Source: RBG-13-43-22 sp040755035
GTDB taxonomy: Bacteria > Desulfobacterota > RBG-13-43-22
DNA: 17,437 bases
Assembly: GCA_040755035.1 (NCBI GenBank)
Contig: JBFMBU010000285.1
Coordinates: forward strand, 1 to 17,437
Direction of reading: 5' to 3'
Shown in pieces: positions 1 through 7,070 of the stretch; position 1 is the stretch's first letter; the number at the start of each line of letters is the position of its first letter. The position numbers and the translations under genes were made by a program. Below the pieces are notes generated by a model. The model did no database searches. It was given only the letters and a program-made list of their open reading frames with translations, and had not been told where the DNA came from.

Positions 1-1022
1 TTCTTGATGTTCATCCTGTCGATAATATTGAAAAGCAGGGCGAATTTCTGGTCCGTGGTAACGATATAGACGATCTGATCCACGGTTTCCACCGCCACCT
101 GCTCCGGTTCGATATCCACCATGACCGGGTTTAAAGTCCACTGGGCGGCCAATCGAGTAATATCCTCGGTCAGGGTGGCGCTGAAGAGCAGGGTCTGACG
201 TTTTTCCCGAGGGGGAGTGGCATGGATGATTTTGCGGACATCGGGGATGAAGCCCATGTCCAGCATGCGGTCCGCTTCATCGATAACCATCACCTCCACC
301 CGTTGGAGATTGAGGTCCCGTTGTCTCTGGAAATCAAGCAAACGCCCCGGAGTAGCCACAACGATATCCACGCTTGAACCGCCCAACTGTTTCCGCTGTT
401 TCTCATAATCCATACCCCCAAAGAGCGAAACGACCACCAGATCGGTGTATTTGGTCAGTTGTCGGGCCTCCTCCGAAATCTGGATCACCAATTCCCGGGT
501 CGGGGCGATGACCAATACCCGGGGGGTCCCTGGTTTTCGCTGGCCAGAGAGGGGGTGGTGTAAAAGCCGGGTAATTACAGTGATCAAAAAAGCCGCCGTT
601 TTTCCCGTACCGGTCTGGGCCTTACCCCCGGCATCCTTGCCGGATAAGGTGCTGGGGAGGATTTCCGCCTGTATGGGAGTACAATATTCAAATTTCAAAT
701 CCTGAATGGCATGCATCAAGGGATCCGGTAGATTAAAATCATGGAAACGGATCTTTCCTTCTATGGGGGGCACCTTAAAACGGGAAATCCTCCACTCTTC
801 CATCCCTACCTGGCTTAAAGGGAGCGAAGTTCCTGTGGGGTCCGCTGGGGTCCGATGCCTTCTCCGCCGGGAAGAGTTCCCCGGGTGAGACCGGCTCTTA
901 GTTTCCGGTAGCGGCCGCTCCGGCAGAGGGGCAGAAACGGTTGCTTTTTCGACCAGAACGGTTTTTGTGCTTTTTCCGATCCGGCTGATTTTTTGTACTA
1001 CTTTTTGAAAAAATTGAATCAT
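1..1022 (-). CDS. DEAD-box ATP-dependent RNA helicase (partial, C-terminus cut by window edge)
   Basis: This minus-strand gene starts with ATG at 1020-1022 and runs open off the left edge, giving 340 visible residues. DEAD-box motifs appear in order: a Q motif around residues 93-118 (FHDF...TPIQAE), motif I AQTGTGKT at 135-142, PTRE at 174-177, GG at 202-203, TPGR at 224-227, DEAD at 248-251 and SAT at 281-283. The second RecA domain has only begun. Residues 1-90 form a basic, low-complexity extension (a run of Arg near 52-56) that could bind RNA. Such helicases unwind short RNA duplexes in ribosome assembly or mRNA decay. The layout resembles RhlB/RhlE, but the missing C-terminus prevents a choice. 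The gene starts 26 bases after the mtaB stop and probably shares its transcript. The ribosome binding site is weak, so a later start is possible. Confidence 0.93.
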   Translation of the reverse strand, partial: MIQFFQKVVQKISRIGKSTKTVLVEKATVSAPLPERPLPETKSRSHPGNSSRRRRHRTPADPTGTSLPLSQVGMEEWRISRFKVPPIEGKIRFHDFNLPDPLMHAIQDLKFEYCTPIQAEILPSTLSGKDAGGKAQTGTGKTAAFLITVITRLLHHPLSGQRKPGTPRVLVIAPTRELVIQISEEARQLTKYTDLVVVSLFGGMDYEKQRKQLGGSSVDIVVATPGRLLDFQRQRDLNLQRVEVMVIDEADRMLDMGFIPDVRKIIHATPPREKRQTLLFSATLTEDITRLAAQWTLNPVMVDIEPEQVAVETVDQIVYIVTTDQKFALLFNIIDRMNIK

Positions 1023-1048
1023 GGTCTTATTGTGTTTCTATTCTGGAT

Positions 1049-2401
1049 TTAGGTAGGTGGTAGGGTATCCATTATCTCCGGTGACCCGGCGATCGCGCCT
1101 TTAATCTCCCCCCGGTCAAAGGAGAGCAGGACCACCCGGGTCCGTTCATTTTTTTCAAGCCGATTTTGGATGGAAACGGTCAGGTAATTTTCGGTAAGGA
1201 CCTTGCTCCAACCATTTTCTCCGGCCTCTTGCAAACAAAGGGCTGAAAATTCCCGGTTCAAACAACAACCAATAAAGGCCTGTTGTTTTTTTATAGTAAG
1301 ATCTTTTAAAATTTTCAACCGTTCTTCCATGACCTTTCTATTAATTTGATCAGGGAAATTGGCTGCCGGAGTTCCGGGTCGGGGAGAAAAGGGAAAGATA
1401 TGCAAATAAGACATAGGGAGGTCGGAGATAAAATTCAATGTTCTCAGGAAATCACCCTCACCCTCTCCGGGAAATCCGACAATCACATCCGCGCCGATGG
1501 AAGCCAAAGGTATTTTCTTGTGAATTGTATGAATCAATTCAGCATAATACTCGCTGGAATAGGTACGATTCATTTTCTTGAGGATACCGTCGTCTCCCGA
1601 CTGCAGGGGAATATGCAAATGAGGACAGAGATTGGAGTAGATTTCGAAAAGATCGAGAAAATCAGGGGAGATTTCCTGGGGTTCCAGGGAGCTCAGCCGG
1701 ATAGATAATTCAGGATGTGAAGAAAGGGCTTTGGCTAAAAGGGAAACCAAATGACCTTCCGGATGAAGATCAGCACCGTATTGCCCAAGATGGATTCCGG
1801 TCAGGACCAGCTCTTTCACCCCTTTTGCACTGAAAAATTTTATCCCTTCCAGCACCTCCTTTTCAGGCAGACTCCTGGACCCTCCCCTGGCTTTCGGAAC
1901 CAGACAATAACTGCACGAGCCATTGCATCCGTCCTGGATGCGGAGAAAGGCCCTGGTTTTTCCCCCGGGTAAAGGGAACTGGGGGGCCAAAGGCCGCTTT
2001 GTCCCTTCCTGGAGGAGGATTCGGGGTCCTTCCTCTTTCTTGCGATCACCGAACAAGTCAGGCAGGTCCATTTTAGTGAAAGTACCGCTTATAACATCCA
2101 CTCCCCGAATTTTTTGGAAGGTCTCCGGAAAAAGCTGGCAGGCGCAACCCGAAGCGGCAATCAGGGAGTCCGGATGATTACGCGCTGCCTGCCGGACCAT
2201 CTGGGCAGATTGTCTCTGCGCTTCTGCGGTCACGGCACAACTGTTGATGAGATAGAGTTCGGCCTCTTCTTTGAAAGAAACCGTTTCCCAACCCAGGGCC
2301 TTAAATTTTTCAGCCAAACAGGCTGTTTCAAACTGATTCACCTTGCAACCCAGGGTGAAGAAGGCCACACGGGGAGTATCAAAGGGCTTTGGCTTCTTCA
2401 A
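1049..2401 (-). CDS. mtaB: tRNA (N6-L-threonylcarbamoyladenosine(37)-C2)-methylthiotransferase MtaB
   Basis: This 450-residue radical-SAM methylthiotransferase converts t6A37 to ms2t6A37 in tRNAs reading ANN codons. The N-terminal UPF0004 domain has the family signature TLGCKVNQFE, with cluster-binding cysteines at about residues 19, 55 and 86. The radical-SAM triad is C159-x3-C163-x2-C166 (DGCNGSCSYC). A C-terminal TRAM-like stretch (residues 380-440) would bind tRNA. KVNQ rather than the MN(V)xDSE of MiaB/RimO supports MtaB. The start is TTG at 2399-2401, preceded by a good GGGAGGGGG ribosome binding site about 6 bases upstream. This start lies inside the end of mnmA (23-base overlap), so the two tRNA-modification genes are probably translationally coupled. 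Confidence 0.93.
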   Translation of the reverse strand: MKKPKPFDTPRVAFFTLGCKVNQFETACLAEKFKALGWETVSFKEEAELYLINSCAVTAEAQRQSAQMVRQAARNHPDSLIAASGCACQLFPETFQKIRGVDVISGTFTKMDLPDLFGDRKKEEGPRILLQEGTKRPLAPQFPLPGGKTRAFLRIQDGCNGSCSYCLVPKARGGSRSLPEKEVLEGIKFFSAKGVKELVLTGIHLGQYGADLHPEGHLVSLLAKALSSHPELSIRLSSLEPQEISPDFLDLFEIYSNLCPHLHIPLQSGDDGILKKMNRTYSSEYYAELIHTIHKKIPLASIGADVIVGFPGEGEGDFLRTLNFISDLPMSYLHIFPFSPRPGTPAANFPDQINRKVMEERLKILKDLTIKKQQAFIGCCLNREFSALCLQEAGENGWSKVLTENYLTVSIQNRLEKNERTRVVLLSFDRGEIKGAIAGSPEIMDTLPPT

Positions 2402-3431
2402 TCCAACCCCCTCCCACTACATAATCCCCCCAATAGACTACCCCTGCCTGCCCGGGGGTCACGGCCGGTTGGGGAGATTCAAATAGTACCTCAATGAGCC
2501 CTTCTTCTATCTGTTTTAAGATGGCCTTGGCCGGCCTATGCCGATAACGTATCTGGACCTTTACCTCCAACCCAGTAATTTGGGGAGGCCGGCACAAAAA
2601 ATAGAAATCAGACAGCAGACAGCTTTGGGTTATTAAATCCCTTTTCCCCCCGATCACCAAGCGGTTGGTATCCGTTTCCATCCTGATCACATAATAGGGC
2701 TCGGCCGCAGCAATCCCCATACCTTTCCTCTGGCCTATGGTATAGGCGAACAACCCTTGATGAGTACCAAGCCTCCTGCCCTGAAGATCGACAATGTCCC
2801 CTGATTTTTTTAGCCCCGGAGGTCCCTGTCTGAGCAGAAATTCCCGATAACCCCCTTTAGGTAAAAAACAAATATCCTGGCTTTCCGCCTGGGGGTCTAT
2901 CGGCAACCCAATTTCTTTGGCCAGGGCCCTGACCTGTTCTTTGGTCCAGGCTCCCAAGGGGAATAGAATTCGGTTTAAGTTTTCGTTCTTAACCCTATGT
3001 AAAAAATAGGATTGTTCCTTTGCATGATCCAAGCCTCTTCCAATGGTCGATCCTTCCCCCCAGGGGGCGGGAACGACACAGGCATAATGGCCGGTAGCAA
3101 AATAATCTGCCCCGAGAGATATTCCCTTTTCCATTAGGAGGTCGAACTTGATCAAAGGATTACAAACCACACAGGGGTTAGGGGTCCGCCCCCGAGTGTA
3201 TTCGCCGATGAAATAATCAACAACCGCTTTCCTAAAAATATCTTTCAATAGAACTACTTCCAATGGAATCTTCAGAAAAGAGGTTATGATTTCCAAACCG
3301 GTTCGAGAACTGTCGGAGGCAAAACCAAAATCGGCATGAAGCCCCAGAACCTGGAAACCCTCTTTTTGTAAAAGATAGGCGGTCAGGGCACTGTCGATGC
3401 CACCGCTTAAAGCAACCGCTATGGTTTTCAC
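2379..3431 (-). CDS. mnmA: tRNA-specific 2-thiouridylase MnmA
   Basis: MnmA adenylates and thiolates U34 (s2U34) of the tRNAs for Lys, Glu and Gln in the cytoplasm. The 350-residue protein has the PP-loop SGGIDS at residues 9-14, the first catalytic cysteine in NPCVVCN (C90, equivalent to E. coli C102), the conserved KEQSYFLHRV at 139-148, and the second catalytic cysteine in SQDICFLP (C188, equivalent to C199). The segment after the PP-loop is short (GLHADFGFASDSS) and lacks the MKNWD-type loop of E. coli MnmA, a pattern I associate with Desulfovibrio-type enzymes. The start is GTG at 3429-3431 with only a weak ribosome binding site; no better in-frame start is visible. Its end overlaps mtaB. 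Confidence 0.93.
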   Translation of the reverse strand: MKTIAVALSGGIDSALTAYLLQKEGFQVLGLHADFGFASDSSRTGLEIITSFLKIPLEVVLLKDIFRKAVVDYFIGEYTRGRTPNPCVVCNPLIKFDLLMEKGISLGADYFATGHYACVVPAPWGEGSTIGRGLDHAKEQSYFLHRVKNENLNRILFPLGAWTKEQVRALAKEIGLPIDPQAESQDICFLPKGGYREFLLRQGPPGLKKSGDIVDLQGRRLGTHQGLFAYTIGQRKGMGIAAAEPYYVIRMETDTNRLVIGGKRDLITQSCLLSDFYFLCRPPQITGLEVKVQIRYRHRPAKAILKQIEEGLIEVLFESPQPAVTPGQAGVVYWGDYVVGGGWIEEAKAL

Positions 3432-3627
3432 GGAGTTACCAAAATAAGGCTCAAAGGGGTCGATGGTTAAAGGATGTCAAATCTAAAAGTATTTTTTCAG
3501 GAATTCCTAATCATTAGATCTTTTTTCCAAAAGAAAAATATTAAATTATTCCTTTAGCTTTCATTTAAAATTTTAGTACTGGGTCGGAACGCCCTGGGTT
3601 TTTTTCTTGAATCCTGGCCCCCTTCTT
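3432..3627. other. intergenic region upstream of mnmA, with palindromes
   Basis: This AT-rich 196-base gap lies between the aminotransferase stop and the mnmA start, both on the minus strand. It holds two overlapping perfect palindromes, AGGAATTCCT at 3499-3508 and CTAATCATTAG at 3507-3517, which could be an operator. On the minus strand a TTGACA hexamer occurs near 3473-3478, but no matching -10 box follows at normal spacing. I see no clear terminator for the aminotransferase gene. Confidence 0.35.
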
Positions 3628-4809
3628 CTATGCAAATTTTTTAAAAGCCCGTTCAAAGGCGGGAAGGGATCTTTCGATCACGCTATCCGACGTGCAGTAA
3701 GCAATCCGGAAATACCCCGGAGCACCAAATCCCGAACCAGGAACGGCCAGGACCAATTCCTCCTGCAGGGCCTGGATAAATGCCACATCATCCCTGATGG
3801 GGGACCGGGGAAACAGATAAAAGGCCCCCTCGGGCTTGTTGAGTTGATAGCCTATCCGGGTCAGCCCCTGGTAAAACACATCCCTTTTTTTCTGGTATCG
3901 GCTGATGTCCACGGTCAATCCCTGGACCGCCGGCAACAATCTCTGCATCAGGGCCGGGGCATTGACAAATCCCAGGATACGGTTGGTGAAAGTGCAGGCC
4001 GCCAGCAGTTCTTCCTTATCCGGGGCTTGGGGATGGACCGCCAGATAGCCGATCCGCTCCCCGGGCAGGGAAAGGTCTTTTGAGTAGGAGGTGACGCTGA
4101 TGGCCTGCCGGGAAGACTGAAAGATACTGGGGACTTTAATCCCGTCATAGACGATCTTCCGGTAGGGCTCGTCGCTGATCAGGTAAATGACCTGACCGTT
4201 TTCACGGCTTCGTTTTTCCAGCAGTTCCCCTAATTGCCGGAGGGATGCCTCGTCATAAACCTTCCCCGTAGGATTATTGGGGGAATTTATCAGGATGGCC
4301 TTGGTCCGTGGAGTCAAGGCCTCTTCAATGGCCTTGAGATCCAGGGAAAAATCGGAAGCGGTGGAAATCACTTTAGGAACACCCTGTACATTGTCGATAT
4401 AAAAAAGATATTCCACAAAATAGGGAGAAAGGACGATCACTTCCTCTCCCGGTTCCATCAGGGCCTTTAATACGGCATTCAAGGCCCCGGCCGCGCCGCA
4501 GGTCATGACCACGTCCTGTTCGCCGAAAGGCATTCCATGTTCTCCGGATAGAAATTGGGCTACGGCCCGTCGGGTCTCAGGATACCCGGCGTTGGCCATA
4601 TAGCCATGAAGGGCAGGCACAGGGTCCTTCAGGAGTTGAATCAATTCCCGATGGACCTGCTCCGGGGGTTCCAGATTGGGGTTCCCCAGGCTGAAATCAA
4701 AGACATTTTCCTGTCCATGTTGGGCTTTGAGTCTATCCCCTTCTTCAAACATCTTTCGAATAAAAGAGCCCTTTTCCATTTTTTCTCTGATTGATTTTGC
4801 TATGGCCAT
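3628..4809 (-). CDS. PLP-dependent aminotransferase, class I/II (AAT-I fold)
   Basis: This 393-residue fold-type I aminotransferase matches the full family length (aspartate aminotransferase/COG0436 group). Visible active-site features are NSPNNPTG (N179 contacts the cofactor), DEPY (D213 and Y216), the PLP-binding lysine in SYSKDLSLPGERIGY (K244), and the carboxylate-binding arginine in YFRIAYC (R368). No signal peptide is present, so it is cytoplasmic. The amino-acid substrate cannot be read from sequence; aspartate, alanine or aromatic acids are all possible. ATG at 4807-4809 is preceded by AAAAAGGAGCAGG, a strong ribosome binding site. A cupin gene lies 91 bases upstream on the same strand and may be co-transcribed, although a heptad repeat sits between them. 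Confidence 0.92.
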   Translation of the reverse strand: MAIAKSIREKMEKGSFIRKMFEEGDRLKAQHGQENVFDFSLGNPNLEPPEQVHRELIQLLKDPVPALHGYMANAGYPETRRAVAQFLSGEHGMPFGEQDVVMTCGAAGALNAVLKALMEPGEEVIVLSPYFVEYLFYIDNVQGVPKVISTASDFSLDLKAIEEALTPRTKAILINSPNNPTGKVYDEASLRQLGELLEKRSRENGQVIYLISDEPYRKIVYDGIKVPSIFQSSRQAISVTSYSKDLSLPGERIGYLAVHPQAPDKEELLAACTFTNRILGFVNAPALMQRLLPAVQGLTVDISRYQKKRDVFYQGLTRIGYQLNKPEGAFYLFPRSPIRDDVAFIQALQEELVLAVPGSGFGAPGYFRIAYCTSDSVIERSLPAFERAFKKFA

Positions 4810-4866
4810 AACCTGCTCCTTTTTGAAATTCGGAAGTATAAACGTAATTTTTCTTTTTTAGCTTTT

Positions 4867-4898
4867 CACCGAACGACGAACACTGAACGACGAACGGT
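4867..4898 (-). repeat. heptad repeat array, GAACNNN x4 (copy 1 of a 29-base unit)
   Basis: Four consecutive heptads each start with GAAC on the plus strand (4871-4877, 4878-4884, 4885-4891, 4892-4898), preceded by CACC at 4867-4870. The 29-base block 4867-4895 matches 7033-7061 at 26 of 29 positions, in the same orientation. It lies two bases beyond the stop codon of the minus-strand cupin gene. It cannot be part of that gene and has no start or stop role that I can see. Confidence 0.8.
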
Positions 4899-4900
4899 AT

Positions 4901-5242
4901 TTAAGGCTTACTTTTATACCGGTTCGGTTCATCAAAAAAATCCAGGGCCTTCATGAACGTAATAACCCGGACGGAATGAACAGCTCCGGCAGGGATGAAA
5001 TAGGAAACACCCCGCCGCAGGAGCAGGACGTCCCCTTCCACAGTCAATTCCGCTTCTCCGTCGAGCATGACCCCCCATTGGGCCTGATGATGATGCGGGG
5101 GTATTTCGGCCGGCCCCGGAACGGTGAAAAAAACCGCCTGCATGTCCTGGCCCTGGAATAATTTACCCTCTATGCCGGGAAAAGGGATATCGACATCCGG
5201 CAGCTTTTCAATCATGGATGGGAAAAAGACCTTTTCGCTCAA
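4901..5242 (-). CDS. small single-domain cupin protein
   Basis: This 113-residue protein contains one cupin beta-barrel. Motif 1 is at residues 49-62 (PHHHQAQWGVMLDG), with metal-binding histidines at about 50 and 52 and a Gln at the usual Glu position. Motif 2 is at 78-90 (GVSYFIPAGAVHS), with His89 as the third histidine ligand. Such proteins bind Mn, Fe or Ni and range from sugar isomerases to small sensors, so no specific reaction is assigned. The start is TTG at 5240-5242, supported by AAAGGAAAGAAG upstream; the next ATG, near 5215, would remove nine residues and has no comparable site. It is divergent from the UDP-glucuronate decarboxylase gene. Confidence 0.82.
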   Translation of the reverse strand: MSEKVFFPSMIEKLPDVDIPFPGIEGKLFQGQDMQAVFFTVPGPAEIPPHHHQAQWGVMLDGEAELTVEGDVLLLRRGVSYFIPAGAVHSVRVITFMKALDFFDEPNRYKSKP

Positions 5243-5337
5243 TGTTCTTCTTTCCTTTTAATGGAAATATTTTAAAATCTCAGCTATCTCAATAACATAA
5301 TAAAGAAGATGGGTAAAGCTTAAAAATTCTCGGATAC

Positions 5338-5366
5338 TTGACAAAAGGGGCCTCTCATGCAATAAC
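5338..5366 (+). promoter_or_regulatory. sigma-70-type promoter for the UXS-nuclease pair
   Basis: A perfect -35 box TTGACA (5338-5343) is followed after 17 bases by AATAAC (5361-5366), a 4-of-6 match to TATAAT. Transcription would start near 5373, leaving about 25 bases before the ATG at 5398. The spacing and position fit well. The -35 box also reads as an in-frame TTG, which can mislead gene callers into placing the start of the next gene 60 bases too early. Confidence 0.6.
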
Positions 5367-5397
5367 CTGTTTAAAAAAGATCGAAAAGGGGGAAGGG

Positions 5398-6330
5398 ATG
5401 AAAAAAATTCTAGTAACCGGAGGGGCCGGTTTTATCGGCAGCCACCTTTGTGAAGCATTATTAGCCCAAGGCCACGATGTGGTCTGTCTGGATAATTATT
5501 ATACCGGTTCCAAGGACAACATCCTGCACCTGATGAATAACCCCCATTTTGAAATCTTACGTCATGACCTGATCAATCCCATCACTTTGGAGATGGACCA
5601 GATCTATAACCTGGCCTGTCCCGCATCCCCTGTCCATTACCAATTTAATCCTGTAAAAACGGTCAAGACCAATGTCATGGGCACCCTGAATATGCTTGGT
5701 CTGGCCAAGCGGGTCAAGGCCCGAATCCTTCAGGCCTCCACTTCGGAGGTATACGGGGATCCCTCCGTCCATCCCCAAAAGGAGACTTATTGGGGCAATG
5801 TAAATTGTACCGGCCCCCGGGCCTGTTATGATGAAGGGAAACGGGTGGCTGAGACCCTGATGATGGATTACCATCGGCAACACCGGGTTGATATCCGTAT
5901 CGCCCGCATCTTCAATACATATGGTCCCCGCATGGCGGTCAATGACGGCCGGGTGGTCAGTAATTTTATCGTCCAGGCCCTGCGGGGGGAACCCCTGACC
6001 GTGTATGGTGAAGGGCAGCAAACCCGATCTTTCTGCTATATTTCGGACCTGGTCAGGGGTCTCATCGCCCTCATGGAACAAACGGAAACCAGCGGTCCGG
6101 TCAATCTGGGCAATCCCGTGGAGTTCACTATCCTGGCCCTGGCGGAAAAGGTAAAAGCCATGACCGGTTCCAAATCAGAAATCATCCACAATCCCCTGCC
6201 CCAGGATGATCCGGTGCAGCGAAAACCCGATATCACCCTGGCCAAAAAATTCCTCGCCTGGGAGCCGGAAGTAGAACTTTCTGATGGCCTGGTCAAAACC
6301 ATAGCTTATTTTCAGGACCAACAGATTTGA
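5398..6330 (+). CDS. UDP-glucuronate decarboxylase (UDP-xylose synthase), extended SDR
   Basis: This 310-residue NAD-dependent extended short-chain dehydrogenase has the Rossmann glycine motif TGGAGFIGS (residues 7-15), the catalytic Ser/Thr in ASTSEVYGDP (113-122), and the YxxxK pair in CYDEGKR (Y144, K148). The blocks YWGNVN..GPR.CYDEGKR and IARIFNTYGPRM are typical of UXS enzymes, which convert UDP-glucuronate to UDP-xylose for surface polysaccharide. A related dTDP- or UDP-sugar dehydratase/epimerase is less likely. I chose ATG at 5398, preceded by AAAAGGGGGAAGGG, because the in-frame upstream TTG at 5338 is part of the promoter and the Rossmann strand begins directly at MKKILVTGG. Its stop codon overlaps the start of the nuclease gene. 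Confidence 0.93.
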   Translation: MKKILVTGGAGFIGSHLCEALLAQGHDVVCLDNYYTGSKDNILHLMNNPHFEILRHDLINPITLEMDQIYNLACPASPVHYQFNPVKTVKTNVMGTLNMLGLAKRVKARILQASTSEVYGDPSVHPQKETYWGNVNCTGPRACYDEGKRVAETLMMDYHRQHRVDIRIARIFNTYGPRMAVNDGRVVSNFIVQALRGEPLTVYGEGQQTRSFCYISDLVRGLIALMEQTETSGPVNLGNPVEFTILALAEKVKAMTGSKSEIIHNPLPQDDPVQRKPDITLAKKFLAWEPEVELSDGLVKTIAYFQDQQI

Positions 6331-6950
6331 AAAAACGCACTCAGATCCTTTTCGTTTTCATTTTTCTCTTTTTATTTTCCCCGCTGTTTGCCGGGGAAAA
6401 AGCCCTGGTAACCGGGGTGATCGACGGAGATACCATCGTCATCAGCAGCGGCCGGCATGTCCGCTATCTAAGCATCGATACCCCGGAAAAAGGGAAAGAC
6501 GGTGCCCCGGACGAATTCCTGGCCCGGGAGGCTTATGAATATAACCGGAGGCTGGTGCTGAAAAAAGAGGTGCGCTTGGAATACGGACCGGAAAAAGAGG
6601 ATAAATTCGAACGGCGGCTGGCATATGTCTTGCTGGAAAACGGTTTATGCGTCAATGCCGAATTACTCCGCAAAGGACTGGCCTATGTCCTTTATCAAGG
6701 CCCGCAGATGGAAAGGTTTGAAGAATTTTTGGCCATCCAAAGAGAGGCGATAAAGGAGAAAAGAGGAATCTGGGTCCAAGCCCTGGAGGAAAGTTGCCCT
6801 GATTATCGAGGCCACCGATTTACCAGAAAATTTCACCGTCCGGATTGTCCCCTGGGGCAAAAGATTGCCAGGAAAAATCTGATCCGCCTGGCGGCAAAAA
6901 AAGAGGCTTTTGAGGCGGGCTACAGCCCTTGCCGGACCTGTAAACCGTAA
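6327..6950 (+). CDS. exported staphylococcal-nuclease-like protein with C-terminal Ada-like zinc motif
   Basis: Residues 1-22 are a Sec signal peptide (KKR, then a Phe/Leu-rich core ending SPLFAG). The SNase domain follows: VIDGDT (32-36), RYLSIDTPE with equivalents of the catalytic R35, D40 and E43 (here R46, D51, E54), and KFERRLAYV with the R87 equivalent near R96. It should cleave nucleic acids in the periplasm or outside the cell. After residue 160 comes a segment resembling the zinc-binding Ada/MGMT-type domain: FHRPDC, then GYSPCRTCKP, with likely ligands H170, C174, C202 and C205. The start is TTG at 6327-6329, overlapping the upstream TGA (6328-6330), with CAGGA nine bases before it. 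This implies coupled translation with the decarboxylase gene, despite no obvious functional link. Confidence 0.88.
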   Translation: MKKRTQILFVFIFLFLFSPLFAGEKALVTGVIDGDTIVISSGRHVRYLSIDTPEKGKDGAPDEFLAREAYEYNRRLVLKKEVRLEYGPEKEDKFERRLAYVLLENGLCVNAELLRKGLAYVLYQGPQMERFEEFLAIQREAIKEKRGIWVQALEESCPDYRGHRFTRKFHRPDCPLGQKIARKNLIRLAAKKEAFEAGYSPCRTCKP

Positions 6951-6967
6951 TCTGCGATTGTATAATA

Positions 6968-7027
6968 AAAAGGGCGGTGGGACCTTCATAAGATAAGAGA
7001 AGGTTCTACCGCCCCCATTCTGATTTT
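6968..7027. terminator. bidirectional intrinsic terminator between convergent genes
   Basis: An inverted repeat pairs 6972-6987 (GGGCGGTGGGACCTTC) with 6999-7014 (GAAGGTTCTACCGCCC) around an 11-base loop, with one mismatch and a wobble pair. On the minus strand the stem is followed by CTTTTTATTATA, a good U-tract for the phosphotriesterase-like gene. On the plus strand it is followed by CCATTCTGATTTTT, a weaker tail for the nuclease gene. Confidence 0.8.
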
Positions 7028-7032
7028 TCTTC

Positions 7033-7064
7033 CACCGAACAACGAACGCTGAACGCCGAACAGA
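7033..7064 (-). repeat. heptad repeat array, GAACNNN x4 (copy 2 of a 29-base unit)
   Basis: Four GAAC-initiated heptads lie at 7037-7043, 7044-7050, 7051-7057 and 7058-7064, preceded by CACC. The block 7033-7061 is 26/29 identical to 4867-4895. As in copy 1, it lies just past the stop codon of a minus-strand gene (six bases here) and in the same orientation, between that gene and its terminator. Confidence 0.8.
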
Positions 7065-7070
7065 TTTATT

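Noticed and set aside
1346..1708. Plus-strand open frame of 120 codons opposite mtaB
   Set aside because: It lies wholly inside mtaB on the other strand, has no recognisable motifs and is explained as an antisense frame.
3583..3606. CTGGGT...CCCTGGGTTTTTTT as a terminator
   Set aside because: The GC-rich words are direct, not inverted, repeats, so no stem forms.
4867..7064. The two 29-base units as transposon ends or attachment sites flanking an inserted island
   Set aside because: They flank the UXS and nuclease genes, but they are imperfect, internally repetitive, each tied to a stop codon, and no transposase or integrase lies between them.
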